Shown in pieces: positions 12,186-20,482 of a DNA stretch of 20,482 bases (its first letter is position 1; each line of letters opens with the position of its first letter). The notes under the pieces are model-generated. The model was not told the origin of the DNA and did not search any database. It saw nothing but the letters and a program-made list of their open reading frames with translations. Source of the stretch: a virus; the IMG/VR virus record IMGVR_UViG_3300013104_000085, positions 1 through 20,482 of that record. One strand, 5' to 3'. A program made the translations under genes and the position numbers.

Positions 12186-12596
12186 ATGGGATTTAATTTT
12201 AGAAAGAGTATAAAAATAATACCTGGTGTGAAGCTAAATATAACGCAGAAAGGTATTAGTAGTGTTTCAGTTGGGAAAAATGGTGCTAGAGTCAATGTAG
12301 GGAAAAAAGGTGTGCGAACTACAGCAGGACTACCTGGTACAGGTCTTTCCTACACAACGCACAGTCCTTACAAAAAATCGGGAAAGTTTGATAAAGAGCC
12401 AAATTACCTATTAAGTCAGGAACAGGCTTCTAAAGGACAAAGAAGTATTTTAATGTCTATTCTTTTATGGATTGGAATCCTTGCTTTTCCATTTCTTTTC
12501 GCTTGGTTCACTCTACAAAAAAAATATACAAACATAGAGAGGGTTTTAGCATTTGGATGGTTGTTGTTAGTTGTCTTCGGTATGATTTCTAAATAA
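12186..12596 (+). CDS. DUF4236-domain membrane protein
   Basis: A 136-aa protein starting MGFNFRKSIKIIPGVKLNIT. Residues 1-55 are a clear DUF4236 domain: FRKSIKIIPGVKLNITQKGI, SVSVGKNGARVNVGKKGVRT and AGLPGTGLSYT. After a polar linker there are two membrane segments, about residues 88-110 (SILLWIGILAFPFLFAWFTL) and 119-134 (VLAFGWLLLVVFGMIS). DUF4236 proteins occur in chromosomes and mobile elements and have no known function. It has its own leader like that of the first lipoprotein gene and is followed nine bases later by a second lipoprotein gene, so the two are probably an operon acting at the envelope. Confidence 0.85.
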   Translation: MGFNFRKSIKIIPGVKLNITQKGISSVSVGKNGARVNVGKKGVRTTAGLPGTGLSYTTHSPYKKSGKFDKEPNYLLSQEQASKGQRSILMSILLWIGILAFPFLFAWFTLQKKYTNIERVLAFGWLLLVVFGMISK

Positions 12597-12605
12597 GGCA
12601 TTAGT

Positions 12606-12986
12606 ATGAAAAAGTTAGTTTTAATAAGCTCATTATTCTTGTTAGGCGGATGTGCTACAACTGCTAATTTCTATGAATTAACCCCTTCGCAAACAGTGAA
12701 CTATGGCTATTGGACTGGTGCACATTCGAATGTTTCAGTTGCGACCTTAAAATTAAATAAAGATGGTACGGGGGTTATTTGCCAAGACTATCAAGGTGAA
12801 GCAAAAGTACAATCGATCAAGAAAGTAGGCAATAAAGTTTATACACAAGATGGATCATTTTGGACTATTAAGGCAGAAACCAATACTAACCTTGAGCTAG
12901 CTTATGGCGCAGGGGGTAGCTACAAGCTAATTAAAGATGATCAGAAAACTAATATTACACCAGCCTGTAAGTCGAAATTGGATTAA
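12606..12986 (+). CDS. Lipoprotein (126 aa), probable conversion gene
   Basis: A 126-residue protein starting MKKLVLISSLFLLGGCATTA: signal peptide with lipobox LGGC, lipidated Cys16, Ala at +2 (outer-membrane sorting expected). The mature part is beta-rich (SNVSVATLKLNKDGTGVICQ, KVGNKVYTQDGSFWTIKAET, NLELAYGAGGSYKLIKDD), like a small lipocalin-like or META-like barrel of the kind that reports 'tested value versus reference' turns with DGTG and DGSF; this fold guess is weak. Two further cysteines, Cys59 and Cys121, could pair. AAGG (12595-12598) is seven bases before the ATG. It ends just before a strong terminator that closes accessory block B. Confidence 0.82.
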   Translation: MKKLVLISSLFLLGGCATTANFYELTPSQTVNYGYWTGAHSNVSVATLKLNKDGTGVICQDYQGEAKVQSIKKVGNKVYTQDGSFWTIKAETNTNLELAYGAGGSYKLIKDDQKTNITPACKSKLD

Positions 12987-13004
12987 TAAGCCGTATTAAA
13001 AAAG

Positions 13005-13027
13005 CCCGACCAAGTGTCGGGTTTTTT
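13005..13027 (+). terminator. Rho-independent terminator before tape measure gene
   Basis: Stem CCCGAC (13005-13010), loop CAAGT, GTCGGG (13016-13021), then T6 (13022-13027); A-run on the left could extend the stem. It isolates the accessory block from the tape measure gene, which starts 25 bases later. Confidence 0.9.
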
Positions 13028-13051
13028 ATTGCCTAGAATTTGGAGAATGAA

Positions 13052-15805
13052 ATGCCTGAATCTGTAAGTCGCTTGGTTATTGTGGTCGATACCAAAGATG
13101 GAAAAAAAGAAGTTGATGCTTTAGATAAATCTCTAGGTAATGCCGAGAAACAAGGTGATAAGACCGCAAAATCAATTAAAAATGTAGGTCAAGAAACAGG
13201 TAAAACTACTGATTTATTCTCGAAATTTAAGGATCAGATTAACTCATCTTTAGGTAACACTCGCATTGGATCTGTTATTGGTGATGTTACCCAAAAAGTT
13301 ACCGCATTAAGTGGAAGTGTAGGTATCGCTGCTGCTGGGCTTGCAGGTTTAGCAGTTGGTGGTGCTGCCGTTGCATTTGCGGGTCTTTCTGCTTTGGCAA
13401 TCCAAACAGCAAAAGCAGATGCTGAAATGATTGTGTTGGCAAATCGTGCAAACACCAGCACACAGAACTTTCAGATCCTTTCCCATGCTGCTGAACAGTT
13501 AGGCATGTCACAAGATGGCTTGGCGCAATCTTTAGCAGATGCTCAAGAAAAGCTAGGCGAATTTACAGCTAGTGGGGGTGGTGGTGAAGCTGCAGATTTC
13601 TTTGATGCTTTAAAAAATAACACCAAAATGACCGATGCTGAGATTCAAAAGTTTGCGAAGACTTTGCAGGGTAAAGATGGTGTTGAAGCCCTTCAGTTAA
13701 TGAAAGATAAACTTGATAGTGTTGGGGCATCTGCTCAAGAACAGAGATTTGTGTTTGAAAGTCTAGGTAATGATTTAGGTAATTTACTCCCATTATTCGA
13801 AAATGGTGGGGCTTTACTTGATCGTTATGGTGAAGCTTTAACTGAAGCAGGCATTATCAAAAGTAAAGAAGCCATTGAACAGTCTAGACTTCTTGCAGCT
13901 CAAACAAAGTCTGTGCAAACACGTTTTGAAGGATTCAAGACACAGTTAGCATCACAAATGATGCCTGTCTTAAATTCACTACTAAGCAGCTTTTTACAAG
14001 GTGCCGAGGATGGTGGGCAATTTGGTTCAGTCATTCAGTCAGTAGGAACTATAGCCAAAGGCGTAGCAGTTGGAATTATTGGTTTAGCAAGCGCAATCCA
14101 AGTTGTAATTCGACTAATCCAAGGGTTTGTAGAGCAGGCGGCAAATGTTGGTGCTACTTACGCAAACGTAATGACTGCTGACGGTGTTGTTGCTAAAGGG
14201 CAAGCACTGGTCAATGGCTTCAAAAATGGTTGGTCTATCGCCAGTGATACTGTAAATGATTCAGTAGCCACCATTAAAGGCTCTATGAAGGCTATGAATG
14301 ATGTACTCGATGCATCGGTTCCTAAACTTGATAAGCTTGGTCAACTGTATTACGACACAAGCGGTGCAATAGACAAAACCAACAAGGGCCTTAAAACTAA
14401 CGCAAAAGAAGCAAAAGATGCAGAGAATGCAGCCAAAAAAGCGGCTGAAGCCTCTAAAAAACATGCTCAGGAACTTGAAAAAATAAGAGAAGAGCAACTT
14501 AAGATTCAATATGAATATTCTGATAAATCCAAGCAAATAGAAATGGATTTGCAGAAAGAAATTGAACGCCTTCAAAAGTACGGAATGACTCAGTTTGTAT
14601 CTGTGGCAATCCAGAAGGCTAATGATGCCAAACTCATTAGTGACGCTCAGTTAGCTTATGATCTTTATTCTTTCAAGATGAATGAACAGGAAAAGCTAAA
14701 TGCTAAGACCAAAATTGAAAGCCTTAGAATCCAAAAGAGTCGTGAATACAATGCTGATGAGAAGAAGTCTCGCTTAAAGGCTCTTAAGGAGCAATATGAT
14801 TATGAAACCAACTTAATCAATCTTGCAGCGGAGCAAAGGAAGCGCGCTTATGAGCAAACTTACACTAACTCTTTAAAGGAAATCCAACAAGCTAGAGCAC
14901 TCCTTGCGGCACCAAAATCTGAACGTGAAGGCCTTTCGACTCAATTCGGAGAAAGCAATGCAATTTCTGACAACGATAATGCGTTATTGAATGAACAGGA
15001 CAGCTTGAAGGCTAAGCTAGCCAAAACCGAAATCGACACGATTGAGTACAATCGGAGGATTGAGGAAGCTGTAAAACTCCATGAGCAAAATAAATATAAG
15101 ATCCAAGAGGAATATGCGCAGAAATATCAAGATTTGCAGAAAGGTCAATATGAATCTCAGTTGCAAATCTGGTCAAGCCTTTTAAATCAAGGTCAATCTG
15201 TATGGTCTAACTTGACTCAATCGGTAAAGGATGCGAGTGGTGAGCAATCCAAGCGATATAAAGCTATGTTTGCCATGCAGCAAGCATTTGCAATTGCATC
15301 AACGATTGTTTCTGCGCATCTGGCAGCCGCACAAACTACTGCTGATATCACTCTTCCTTTCGTGGGTAAAGTTCCAGCAGCATCGGCAATTTTAGGTTTT
15401 GGTTATGCTCAAGCCGCAATGATTGCAGCTCAAGCTATAGCTGGCTTCTCATCAGGCGGCTACACAGGCGATATGGGCCGTGGTGATGTTGCTGGTGTTG
15501 TTCATGGTCAGGAATATGTATTGAATGCCGCTGCTACTAAACGAGTCGGCGTAGATACATTGAATGCTATTAACTCAGGTCAAAGCATTGAAAAGACATC
15601 TTCAAATCAGCCTATTGTGAATATTTATAACTTACCTGGTCAAACTGCCGAGGTCACTCAAAACAGTGACGGTACTTTAGACGTTCGCATTAGACAGATT
15701 GCTAGTGATGTGGCAGAGCAGACTATGTTGGCTGGATTGAATAATCCAAACAGCCGAATCAATAAGTCTATGAAACAAAACTTTAATGTCGCTCCTAAGC
15801 GCTAA
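13052..15805 (+). CDS. Tail tape measure protein
   Basis: A 917-aa protein starting MPESVSRLVIVVDTKDGKKE, by far the expected type for the tape measure, which sets tail length and is ejected ahead of DNA. Features: alanine/glycine-rich hydrophobic segment at about residues 87-117 (VGIAAAGLAGLAVGGAAVAF); second hydrophobic region at about 333-358; long charged coiled coil at about 450-520 and again 570-710; C-terminal GFSSGGYTGDMGRG...AGVVHGQEYVL (about 799-825), a motif shared by lambda gpH-like tape measures. Start 13052 is chosen because GGAG (13042-13045) is six bases upstream; the in-frame TTG at 13040 overlaps that site. No peptidase or lysozyme domain is evident. Confidence 0.92.
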   Translation: MPESVSRLVIVVDTKDGKKEVDALDKSLGNAEKQGDKTAKSIKNVGQETGKTTDLFSKFKDQINSSLGNTRIGSVIGDVTQKVTALSGSVGIAAAGLAGLAVGGAAVAFAGLSALAIQTAKADAEMIVLANRANTSTQNFQILSHAAEQLGMSQDGLAQSLADAQEKLGEFTASGGGGEAADFFDALKNNTKMTDAEIQKFAKTLQGKDGVEALQLMKDKLDSVGASAQEQRFVFESLGNDLGNLLPLFENGGALLDRYGEALTEAGIIKSKEAIEQSRLLAAQTKSVQTRFEGFKTQLASQMMPVLNSLLSSFLQGAEDGGQFGSVIQSVGTIAKGVAVGIIGLASAIQVVIRLIQGFVEQAANVGATYANVMTADGVVAKGQALVNGFKNGWSIASDTVNDSVATIKGSMKAMNDVLDASVPKLDKLGQLYYDTSGAIDKTNKGLKTNAKEAKDAENAAKKAAEASKKHAQELEKIREEQLKIQYEYSDKSKQIEMDLQKEIERLQKYGMTQFVSVAIQKANDAKLISDAQLAYDLYSFKMNEQEKLNAKTKIESLRIQKSREYNADEKKSRLKALKEQYDYETNLINLAAEQRKRAYEQTYTNSLKEIQQARALLAAPKSEREGLSTQFGESNAISDNDNALLNEQDSLKAKLAKTEIDTIEYNRRIEEAVKLHEQNKYKIQEEYAQKYQDLQKGQYESQLQIWSSLLNQGQSVWSNLTQSVKDASGEQSKRYKAMFAMQQAFAIASTIVSAHLAAAQTTADITLPFVGKVPAASAILGFGYAQAAMIAAQAIAGFSSGGYTGDMGRGDVAGVVHGQEYVLNAAATKRVGVDTLNAINSGQSIEKTSSNQPIVNIYNLPGQTAEVTQNSDGTLDVRIRQIASDVAEQTMLAGLNNPNSRINKSMKQNFNVAPKR

Positions 15806-15817
15806 GACGAGGCAATT

Positions 15818-16294
15818 ATGAACACATTAATGTATTGCTCAACACAAGAGGGTTACTCTGTTGCCTATAACAGCGGAGTAGGCTCACAGGCTTTAGATGG
15901 TGGTGCTGATAGATATCGCAGATTGAGTAAAAACAGTTTTCACACAGTAAGCGTTCAATGGAAAGTTCTTGAAAAAGGATTCCAGTATCTAGATGCTTTT
16001 TATAATGTATGGTGCGAAACACCAGGAGAGAAGTTTAATGCTTCTCTTCGAGTGAATGGACCTGAGTTTAAGCCCTATGAATGCTACTTTGTTCCTGATA
16101 GCTTTCAACTTACTAACATGCAGGGCCCGGTTTATACAGTTACTGCACAGCTAAAAGTTAAGCCAATAGTCGACTCAGAGTTAAACCACATTATCGTTGA
16201 AACTGGTAATGGTGGATCTGACTTAGCATCACTCGTCAATCCTCTAGAAAAGCTCGTTAATGAAGACCTGCCAAACGCTATGGAGGGGATTTAG
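15818..16294 (+). CDS. Minor tail protein, gpM-position
   Basis: A 158-aa protein starting MNTLMYCSTQEGYSVAYNSG, 12 bases after the tape measure gene with GAGG before the ATG. It is beta-rich (HTVSVQWKVLEKGFQYLDAF, GPVYTVTAQLKVKP) with a short acidic C-terminal extension. In lambda-like phages the gene after the tape measure encodes gpM or a similar distal tail component at the base of the tail; the layout SVQWKV...FYNVW...GEKFNASL is compatible with such a tail-tip protein. The assignment is by position and general composition. Stop and next start abut with no gap (16294/16295). Confidence 0.7.
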   Translation: MNTLMYCSTQEGYSVAYNSGVGSQALDGGADRYRRLSKNSFHTVSVQWKVLEKGFQYLDAFYNVWCETPGEKFNASLRVNGPEFKPYECYFVPDSFQLTNMQGPVYTVTAQLKVKPIVDSELNHIIVETGNGGSDLASLVNPLEKLVNEDLPNAMEGI

Positions 16295-16801
16295 ATGCCT
16301 GACTATACCTCTTTCTTTCTGAATTCAAGCAGTGGTGTGGTTCCGCTGGAATGTGTTGAGATTTCCCATCCTGATTTCACTGAACCATTTCGCTTTGTAA
16401 AAAACGATACGGAAGGTGTAACAGTAAAACATGAGTCGGCGGGGCCTGACATTCAATATGATTATCAAGCAATGTCCATTCAGCGCTCTACAGTCACAAA
16501 CGACCTTGACCAGAAGCTTAGCCTAACCATTGGCGATGTTGAAGATGAGCTTATTAAATCGGTTGTTTCTGCTCGTCGTGGCACTAACTGGAAAGTTAGA
16601 CCAACAGTAAAGTGGCGGCTTTATCGAGATGATGATTTAACAACTCCAATGGTTTCTCTACAGACATTAGAAGTTGCTTCCATGTCTAAAGATGGTTCAG
16701 GCAATTGTACTTTCGATGCTCAAGCACCTGAACTTAACAGTGTAAAAACTGGTGAGATATATGACCTTGAGCGGTTCCCATTATTGCGAGGCATGATATG
16801 A
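16295..16801 (+). CDS. DUF1833 family minor tail protein, gpL-position
   Basis: A 168-aa protein starting MPDYTSFFLNSSSGVVPLEC, directly after the previous stop, with GGAGGGG at the end of the preceding gene as ribosome site. The sequence VPLECVEISHPDFTEPFRFV, the middle SIQRSTVTNDLDQKLSLTIG and the pattern 'YDLERFPLLRG' at the end fit the DUF1833 family, a component of the tail tip in place of lambda gpL. Unlike gpL it shows no obvious Fe-S cysteine cluster. The last codons overlap the next gene (ATGA at 16798). Confidence 0.82.
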   Translation: MPDYTSFFLNSSSGVVPLECVEISHPDFTEPFRFVKNDTEGVTVKHESAGPDIQYDYQAMSIQRSTVTNDLDQKLSLTIGDVEDELIKSVVSARRGTNWKVRPTVKWRLYRDDDLTTPMVSLQTLEVASMSKDGSGNCTFDAQAPELNSVKTGEIYDLERFPLLRGMI

Positions 16802-17118
16802 ATCTTGATGACTTGCATAACCGTGTCTGGACCAAGGACTACACCTGCAATGAATTCCTATGTGAAGCTTGGGAACGAGTTACAGGTAAGGACTTAAAGA
16901 AACGTCTTGATCGATTTCTTAACGGTAAAGGCCGTTTTAAAAAGTTAACCGAACCAATTTCACCTTGCATTGTCTTTTTCACGAATGGCAAAAGAAGCTC
17001 AACACATGTTGGGCTTTTTTATTGCGACAGAGTTTTGCATTTGACGGGGCGAGGGGTGCAGTACGTACCGCTTGAGATTATTTCCATGAACTTTCGGGAA
17101 ACGAGGTTTTACACATGA
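16798..17118 (+). CDS. NlpC/P60-like cysteine peptidase tail protein, gpK-position
   Basis: A 106-aa protein starting MNLDDLHNRVWTKDYTCNEF. The 'Y-T-C-N-x-F...EAWE' segment places a candidate catalytic Cys17 at the head of a helix, and RSSTHVGLFYCDRVLHL gives His70 and His81 on adjacent strands, the Cys-His-His arrangement of NlpC/P60-type peptidases, which cleave peptidoglycan stem peptides during DNA entry. It is shorter than lambda gpK and lacks the N-terminal Mov34/JAB-type domain. Both neighbours overlap it by four bases (ATGA), so the three tail-tip genes form one tight translational unit. Confidence 0.8.
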   Translation: MNLDDLHNRVWTKDYTCNEFLCEAWERVTGKDLKKRLDRFLNGKGRFKKLTEPISPCIVFFTNGKRSSTHVGLFYCDRVLHLTGRGVQYVPLEIISMNFRETRFYT

Positions 17119-19973
17119 GTTTGAAAAAAGTCATCATCGTTCCTGATCCGTATAGTGAAGAGGGAAGGTCTGAGGCAGAAGTTGAAGATGTTCTTGCTTA
17201 TATATATCAACAGTTTTCAATCTGGCCTGAGAATGCTCGGATTTATCATAATGATATTGCCGATACTTGTGATGTAACACCAAGCAATCCTAGAAAAATT
17301 GATGAACAGATTCGTTATTTACAATCACTAGAAGGTACTTTTTATGTTGTGGTTAAGGGTGCAGTAATTTGGTGGTTGCCATATCTGTATTATGCAATTG
17401 TCGCAGCTACAGCAGTTTACAGCCTCTATACAGTGCTTACGATGCCGAAGCCACAAGCACAACAGGCAGGATCATCAAACAACGAATTAGCCCAACGCTC
17501 GAACCAAGCACGTATAAATGGTCGAATTCCTGACATCTTCGGACTTTTGCGCTCATATCCTGATTTAATTGCACAGACCTACACCATTTATAAAGATGGC
17601 ATCGAGATTGAAGAATGCTTGATGTGTATAGGGCGTGGTTATTATCAAATTTTGGATATGCGAGACGGGGACACAGATGTTGCGAATATTGCTGGTACAT
17701 CGGTTTCTGTTTACGACCCATTTACCTCGATAATTGGAACACCTATTTATCAAGTTGGCGATTCTTTTACTGAACTACCTAAGTTCGTACGAAACTCAGA
17801 TTCAATTAATGGGCAAACGATTGAACAACCAAATAGTGCAGTACTTGAGTCAAGCAATATCTGGTTTCAAAGCCCGAACTTAATTAAATCAACTGGCTTG
17901 GACTTCACACAGAAGTTTGCAGCGAATGATCGAATAGCTTTGAGTGGTGCTGTTTACGGTGTGCAAGATGTGAATCTATCAGGCTCAATCATGGTGAATG
18001 ATGACAAGATGGTCATCATCGAATCTTCCACCAATATTGATAATCCAAATCTGTTTAAGGGTTTGCTACTCACTGGTGCCTTGGTTGATATTGAAACAAC
18101 TTCAGGAACACCGCCAGTCACAGAAACAAATACACGTGATTTATCTGGGCAGTATGTAGTTTCAGGTGTTACTAAGACGGTTATTTCTGGTGGGTTTCAC
18201 TATGAAATTACTTTATCCAATCCTGAAAAGGTTAATGCCAACTGGCAGTATGTGAATAACAGCTACACCATTACAGCAGGGGCATCTTTAAATCGAAACT
18301 CTAATTCAATAACGCTAGATGACACTTACACAATCAATAGTGTAACGGCTGATACGATTGCCTTAGTGAATCCCTCAGCCATCAATAGTGATTGGGATAA
18401 GCTACTAACACTTCCGAACCAAAGCACCCAAGGACAAGACGTTTTAGTCCGCTTTGATGCTGTAAGTTCTAAGTATGTCGGCTGGTTCAACTTTGATATG
18501 CCTGAGGCAACTCAAGCAGTGTTTAACTTCTTCTTTCCTAATGGTCTGTTCTATCAAGACAGTAAAGGGGGTGTATGGGAAGAAAAGATCACAGTAATTA
18601 TTGAATTACAGGCGATTGATAGTAACGGTGATCCGGTTGGTGCTATCACAACCATTAATCAAGAGATTCGAGCTAACAACAAATCTCAGTTTGGTAAAAC
18701 GATTTATATCGACCTGCCAACAGCTGGATCTTTTCGATTCCGGTTAAGCCGTACCACTCCAACTCAAGCAGGTAAGACACAAGACACCTGCAAGATTAAG
18801 GCAGTGTATGGCATGACTGATTCGACTATTAGTGACTATGGCAATGTCACAGTTGTTCGTTCTCGCACAGTGGCTACAGATGGTGCTTTATCTATCAAGG
18901 AACGTAAGCTCAACTGTTTAGTCAATCGTAAGCTGCCAGTTGATGGAACAGGCCCTTTACAAGTCACACGTTCAGCAGGTCAAGCACTGATTAATCTTGC
19001 CTTAGATGAGTACATTGGCCGCCGAACAAGTGCAGAAGTCGACATTGCACAAATCAACGCTGAAATTGCAAAAGTTAATGCATATTTTGGCTCAGATGTT
19101 ATGTCTGAGTTCAATTACACCATTGACGATGACAATCTAAGTTTTGAAGAAATCGCGGGCATGGTTGCAAGCGCTGCATTCTGCGAGCCCTACCGGTTCG
19201 GAAGTCTTACTCGAATCAAGTTTGAGCAACCTCAAGAAAACTCAGTCTTACTTTTCAATCATCGAAACAAAGTGCCTTTAACTGAAAAAAGGTCCTCTAC
19301 GTTTGGGATTCAAAAGGACTATGACGGGGTGGAGCTTGAATACACATCTGATGTAGATGACGCTCGCATTAAATACTCAATTTATTGGGATGATGCGACA
19401 AATACAGCAAAAGAAGGTGTTCTTGCAAGAAATCCGCTAAAGATTACTACTACAGGTATTCGCAATGAAGAACAGGCGAAGACTCGCGCTTGGCGTGAGT
19501 GGAATAAGCTCCGCTACAAGTATGTTTCGTGTGAAGTGGAAGTGTTAGATGAGTCTGAATTACTGATCCGAAATGACCGAATCTTAATAGCCAATAATAC
19601 AGTTGTTGACACACAAGACGGTGAAGTCACTTGTGTAGAGGGTCTAACAGTGATGACTTCTCAGCCGTGCAAATTTGAAGTTGGGCATGAATACTATGTT
19701 CATCTGCAGATAGCCAATGCCACTGTCGACATGGTGCCATGTACTGTCGGAACAGATGACTATTCAATAGTTTTATCAAGACCTCCTGTGCAGCCACTTG
19801 TTGTAGATCCTGACCGATATGTGAAGACGCTTTATACATTGGTTAGAGCTGATCAAGCCGAGATTGATGCATTCATGCTCGAAGAACTTACACCACAAAC
19901 CCAAATGACCAACACGCTGAAGGCATCCAATTATGATGACCGATTCTATGAGCGTGACCACGACTTTATTTAA
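17115..19973 (+). CDS. Host-specificity / tip attachment protein, TipJ (gpJ-like)
   Basis: A 952-aa protein starting MSLKKVIIVPDPYSEEGRSE, overlapping the peptidase gene by ATGA. The N-terminal region includes a hydrophobic stretch at about residues 83-110 (WWLPYLYYAIVAATAVYSLY), then SSNNELAQRSNQARINGRIP and DIFGLLRSYPDLIAQ, the segment by which gpJ/TipJ proteins are recognised. The middle (about 260-480) is beta-rich and repetitive; the C-terminal part has a typical RxxEEQAKTRAWREWNKLRY helix. It forms the central tail-tip spike hub and probably carries the later fibre. No fibronectin-type C-terminal fibre is visible; host range is more likely set by the following fibre gene. Confidence 0.88.
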   Translation: MSLKKVIIVPDPYSEEGRSEAEVEDVLAYIYQQFSIWPENARIYHNDIADTCDVTPSNPRKIDEQIRYLQSLEGTFYVVVKGAVIWWLPYLYYAIVAATAVYSLYTVLTMPKPQAQQAGSSNNELAQRSNQARINGRIPDIFGLLRSYPDLIAQTYTIYKDGIEIEECLMCIGRGYYQILDMRDGDTDVANIAGTSVSVYDPFTSIIGTPIYQVGDSFTELPKFVRNSDSINGQTIEQPNSAVLESSNIWFQSPNLIKSTGLDFTQKFAANDRIALSGAVYGVQDVNLSGSIMVNDDKMVIIESSTNIDNPNLFKGLLLTGALVDIETTSGTPPVTETNTRDLSGQYVVSGVTKTVISGGFHYEITLSNPEKVNANWQYVNNSYTITAGASLNRNSNSITLDDTYTINSVTADTIALVNPSAINSDWDKLLTLPNQSTQGQDVLVRFDAVSSKYVGWFNFDMPEATQAVFNFFFPNGLFYQDSKGGVWEEKITVIIELQAIDSNGDPVGAITTINQEIRANNKSQFGKTIYIDLPTAGSFRFRLSRTTPTQAGKTQDTCKIKAVYGMTDSTISDYGNVTVVRSRTVATDGALSIKERKLNCLVNRKLPVDGTGPLQVTRSAGQALINLALDEYIGRRTSAEVDIAQINAEIAKVNAYFGSDVMSEFNYTIDDDNLSFEEIAGMVASAAFCEPYRFGSLTRIKFEQPQENSVLLFNHRNKVPLTEKRSSTFGIQKDYDGVELEYTSDVDDARIKYSIYWDDATNTAKEGVLARNPLKITTTGIRNEEQAKTRAWREWNKLRYKYVSCEVEVLDESELLIRNDRILIANNTVVDTQDGEVTCVEGLTVMTSQPCKFEVGHEYYVHLQIANATVDMVPCTVGTDDYSIVLSRPPVQPLVVDPDRYVKTLYTLVRADQAEIDAFMLEELTPQTQMTNTLKASNYDDRFYERDHDFI

Positions 19974-19991
19974 TTAATTAACAGAAATCTA

Positions 19992-20014
19992 AGCCCCTTA
20001 ACAGGGGCTTTTTT
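19992..20014 (+). terminator. Rho-independent terminator after tip protein
   Basis: Stem AGCCCC (19992-19997), loop TTAACA, GGGGCT (20004-20009), then a run of T to 20014. Separates the tail-tip unit from the fibre gene, 18 bases downstream. Confidence 0.9.
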
Positions 20015-20032
20015 ATTGGCTGGAGAAAAGTA

Positions 20033-20482
20033 ATGGCTGATGAAATCGTTACTCGTCAACAACTTGTAGATGCTGGGTTGGATGCTGAAAGCTTACAAAC
20101 GTTTATTAGCGGCTCGGATGTAGAAGATGTTTTAACTCGATTGGGGAAAATCTATCCTACTCTTGCTAAGCTAATCCGCATTTTAATGGAAACAGGGGGG
20201 TGGAAGGCTTATCAAACTGAAGCTGCACTACTTGCAACTCACCCAACAGTTAATCCATCAGTTGGCTATGCATTCGATACAAAGAAAATGTATTTGTGGA
20301 ATGGGACAAGCTGGGTTGATGAGGGGTTGAGCCCATTAGATTTGGCAAAAGCTTATACTGATAATTTACGTGATCGAGTGTTTTTTAATGCTATTAACAC
20401 CGACTTTAATATTCTGGGTTATATAAACTCATCAGGACAGTTAGCAGCATCAACCACAATTAAATCAACCGATTTTGTTGAG
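20033..20482 (+). CDS. Tail fibre / receptor-binding protein, N-terminal part (3' partial)
   Basis: The first 150 residues of a gene that runs off the right end of the window. It starts MADEIVTRQQLVDAGLDAES, with TGGAGAAAAG before ATG 20033. An N-terminal helical region with DVEDVLTRLGKIYPTLAKLI and METGGWKAYQTEA could attach to the tail tip. It is followed by a small repeat-like unit (VGYAFDTKKMYLWNGTSWVD), a 'label-value' motif with the W-N-G-x-x-W pattern common in phage fibres, and a beta unit (ILGYINSSGQLAASTTIKST) seen ahead of SGNH/GDSL hydrolase or carbohydrate-binding domains. The enzymatic or binding domain would lie beyond the window, so specificity cannot be judged. Confidence 0.75.
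   Translation, partial: MADEIVTRQQLVDAGLDAESLQTFISGSDVEDVLTRLGKIYPTLAKLIRILMETGGWKAYQTEAALLATHPTVNPSVGYAFDTKKMYLWNGTSWVDEGLSPLDLAKAYTDNLRDRVFFNAINTDFNILGYINSSGQLAASTTIKSTDFVE

Noticed and set aside
14261-14575. A 104-codon open frame on the minus strand within the tape measure gene
   Set aside because: It is the reverse complement of a lysine/glutamate-rich coiled coil, giving a phenylalanine/leucine-rich translation; no ribosome site, and the plus-strand gene is certain.
17437-17753. Minus-strand frames within the tip protein gene
   Set aside because: Shadow frames opposite a strongly supported long gene, without ribosome sites or recognisable domains.

Overview
The window is a 20.5 kb stretch of late structural genes from a temperate siphovirus (long, non-contractile tail; lambda/HK97-like gene order), most likely a prophage of an Acinetobacter species. 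The host assignment is an inference from the low GC content, the protein styles (DUF4055 portal, TipJ-type tip protein) and the typical terminators of the form GCCCGNC-loop-GNCGGGC-T6. All genes but one (an Arc-like repressor at 10046-10306) lie on the + strand. No integrase, terminase, lysis, tRNA, rRNA, insertion-sequence or CRISPR feature is visible; the terminase should lie just upstream and the rest of the tail fibre and lysis genes downstream.

Layout. (1) Head, 1-4790: portal (its 5' end is outside the window), MuF-type minor head protein, two tiny coupled ORFs, scaffold, major capsid protein and a small capsid-adjacent protein. (2) Neck and tail completion, 4806-6884: connector, stopper-like protein, a small accessory protein, HK97 gp10-like protein, tail terminator and a small hypothetical. 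(3) Accessory block A, 6885-8023: a terminator, a strongly structured non-coding stretch, a P22_AR_N antirepressor-like gene and a hypothetical. (4) Tail tube and tail assembly chaperones, 8051-9743, with a textbook -1 frameshift site (G GGA AAG at 9393-9399) that fuses a downstream T domain lacking its own ATG. (5) Accessory block B, 9744-13027: a small coiled-coil protein, a divergent pair of ribbon-helix-helix (RHH) repressors around a palindrome-rich operator, an unknown protein coupled to an ORF6N antirepressor-like protein, then a lipoprotein, a DUF4236 membrane protein and a second lipoprotein. (6) Tape measure, three minor tail proteins including an NlpC/P60-like peptidase, the TipJ/gpJ-like tip protein, a terminator, and the start of a tail fibre gene that runs off the right end, 13052-20482.

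How it works together: blocks 1, 2, 4 and 6 build a capsid and tail in the canonical order. Blocks A and B interrupt this order exactly between functional modules, are bounded by terminators, and carry regulatory or envelope-protein genes, as lysogenic-conversion ('moron') cassettes do. Block B resembles the P22 immunity-I logic (Arc/Mnt-type repressors beside an antirepressor) moved into the tail operon.

The most interesting unexplained signals are: the two accessory genes at 11904 and 12186, each with an extended -10 promoter embedded in the 5' arm of a hairpin that pairs with its own ribosome-binding region, so read-through and local transcripts should be translated differently; the compact overlapping-promoter/operator array at 10325-10410; and a multi-stem element at 6945-7040. 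The six terminators that precede modules share a T5-7-A-(T/A)-T-G junction, suggesting mosaic joints.
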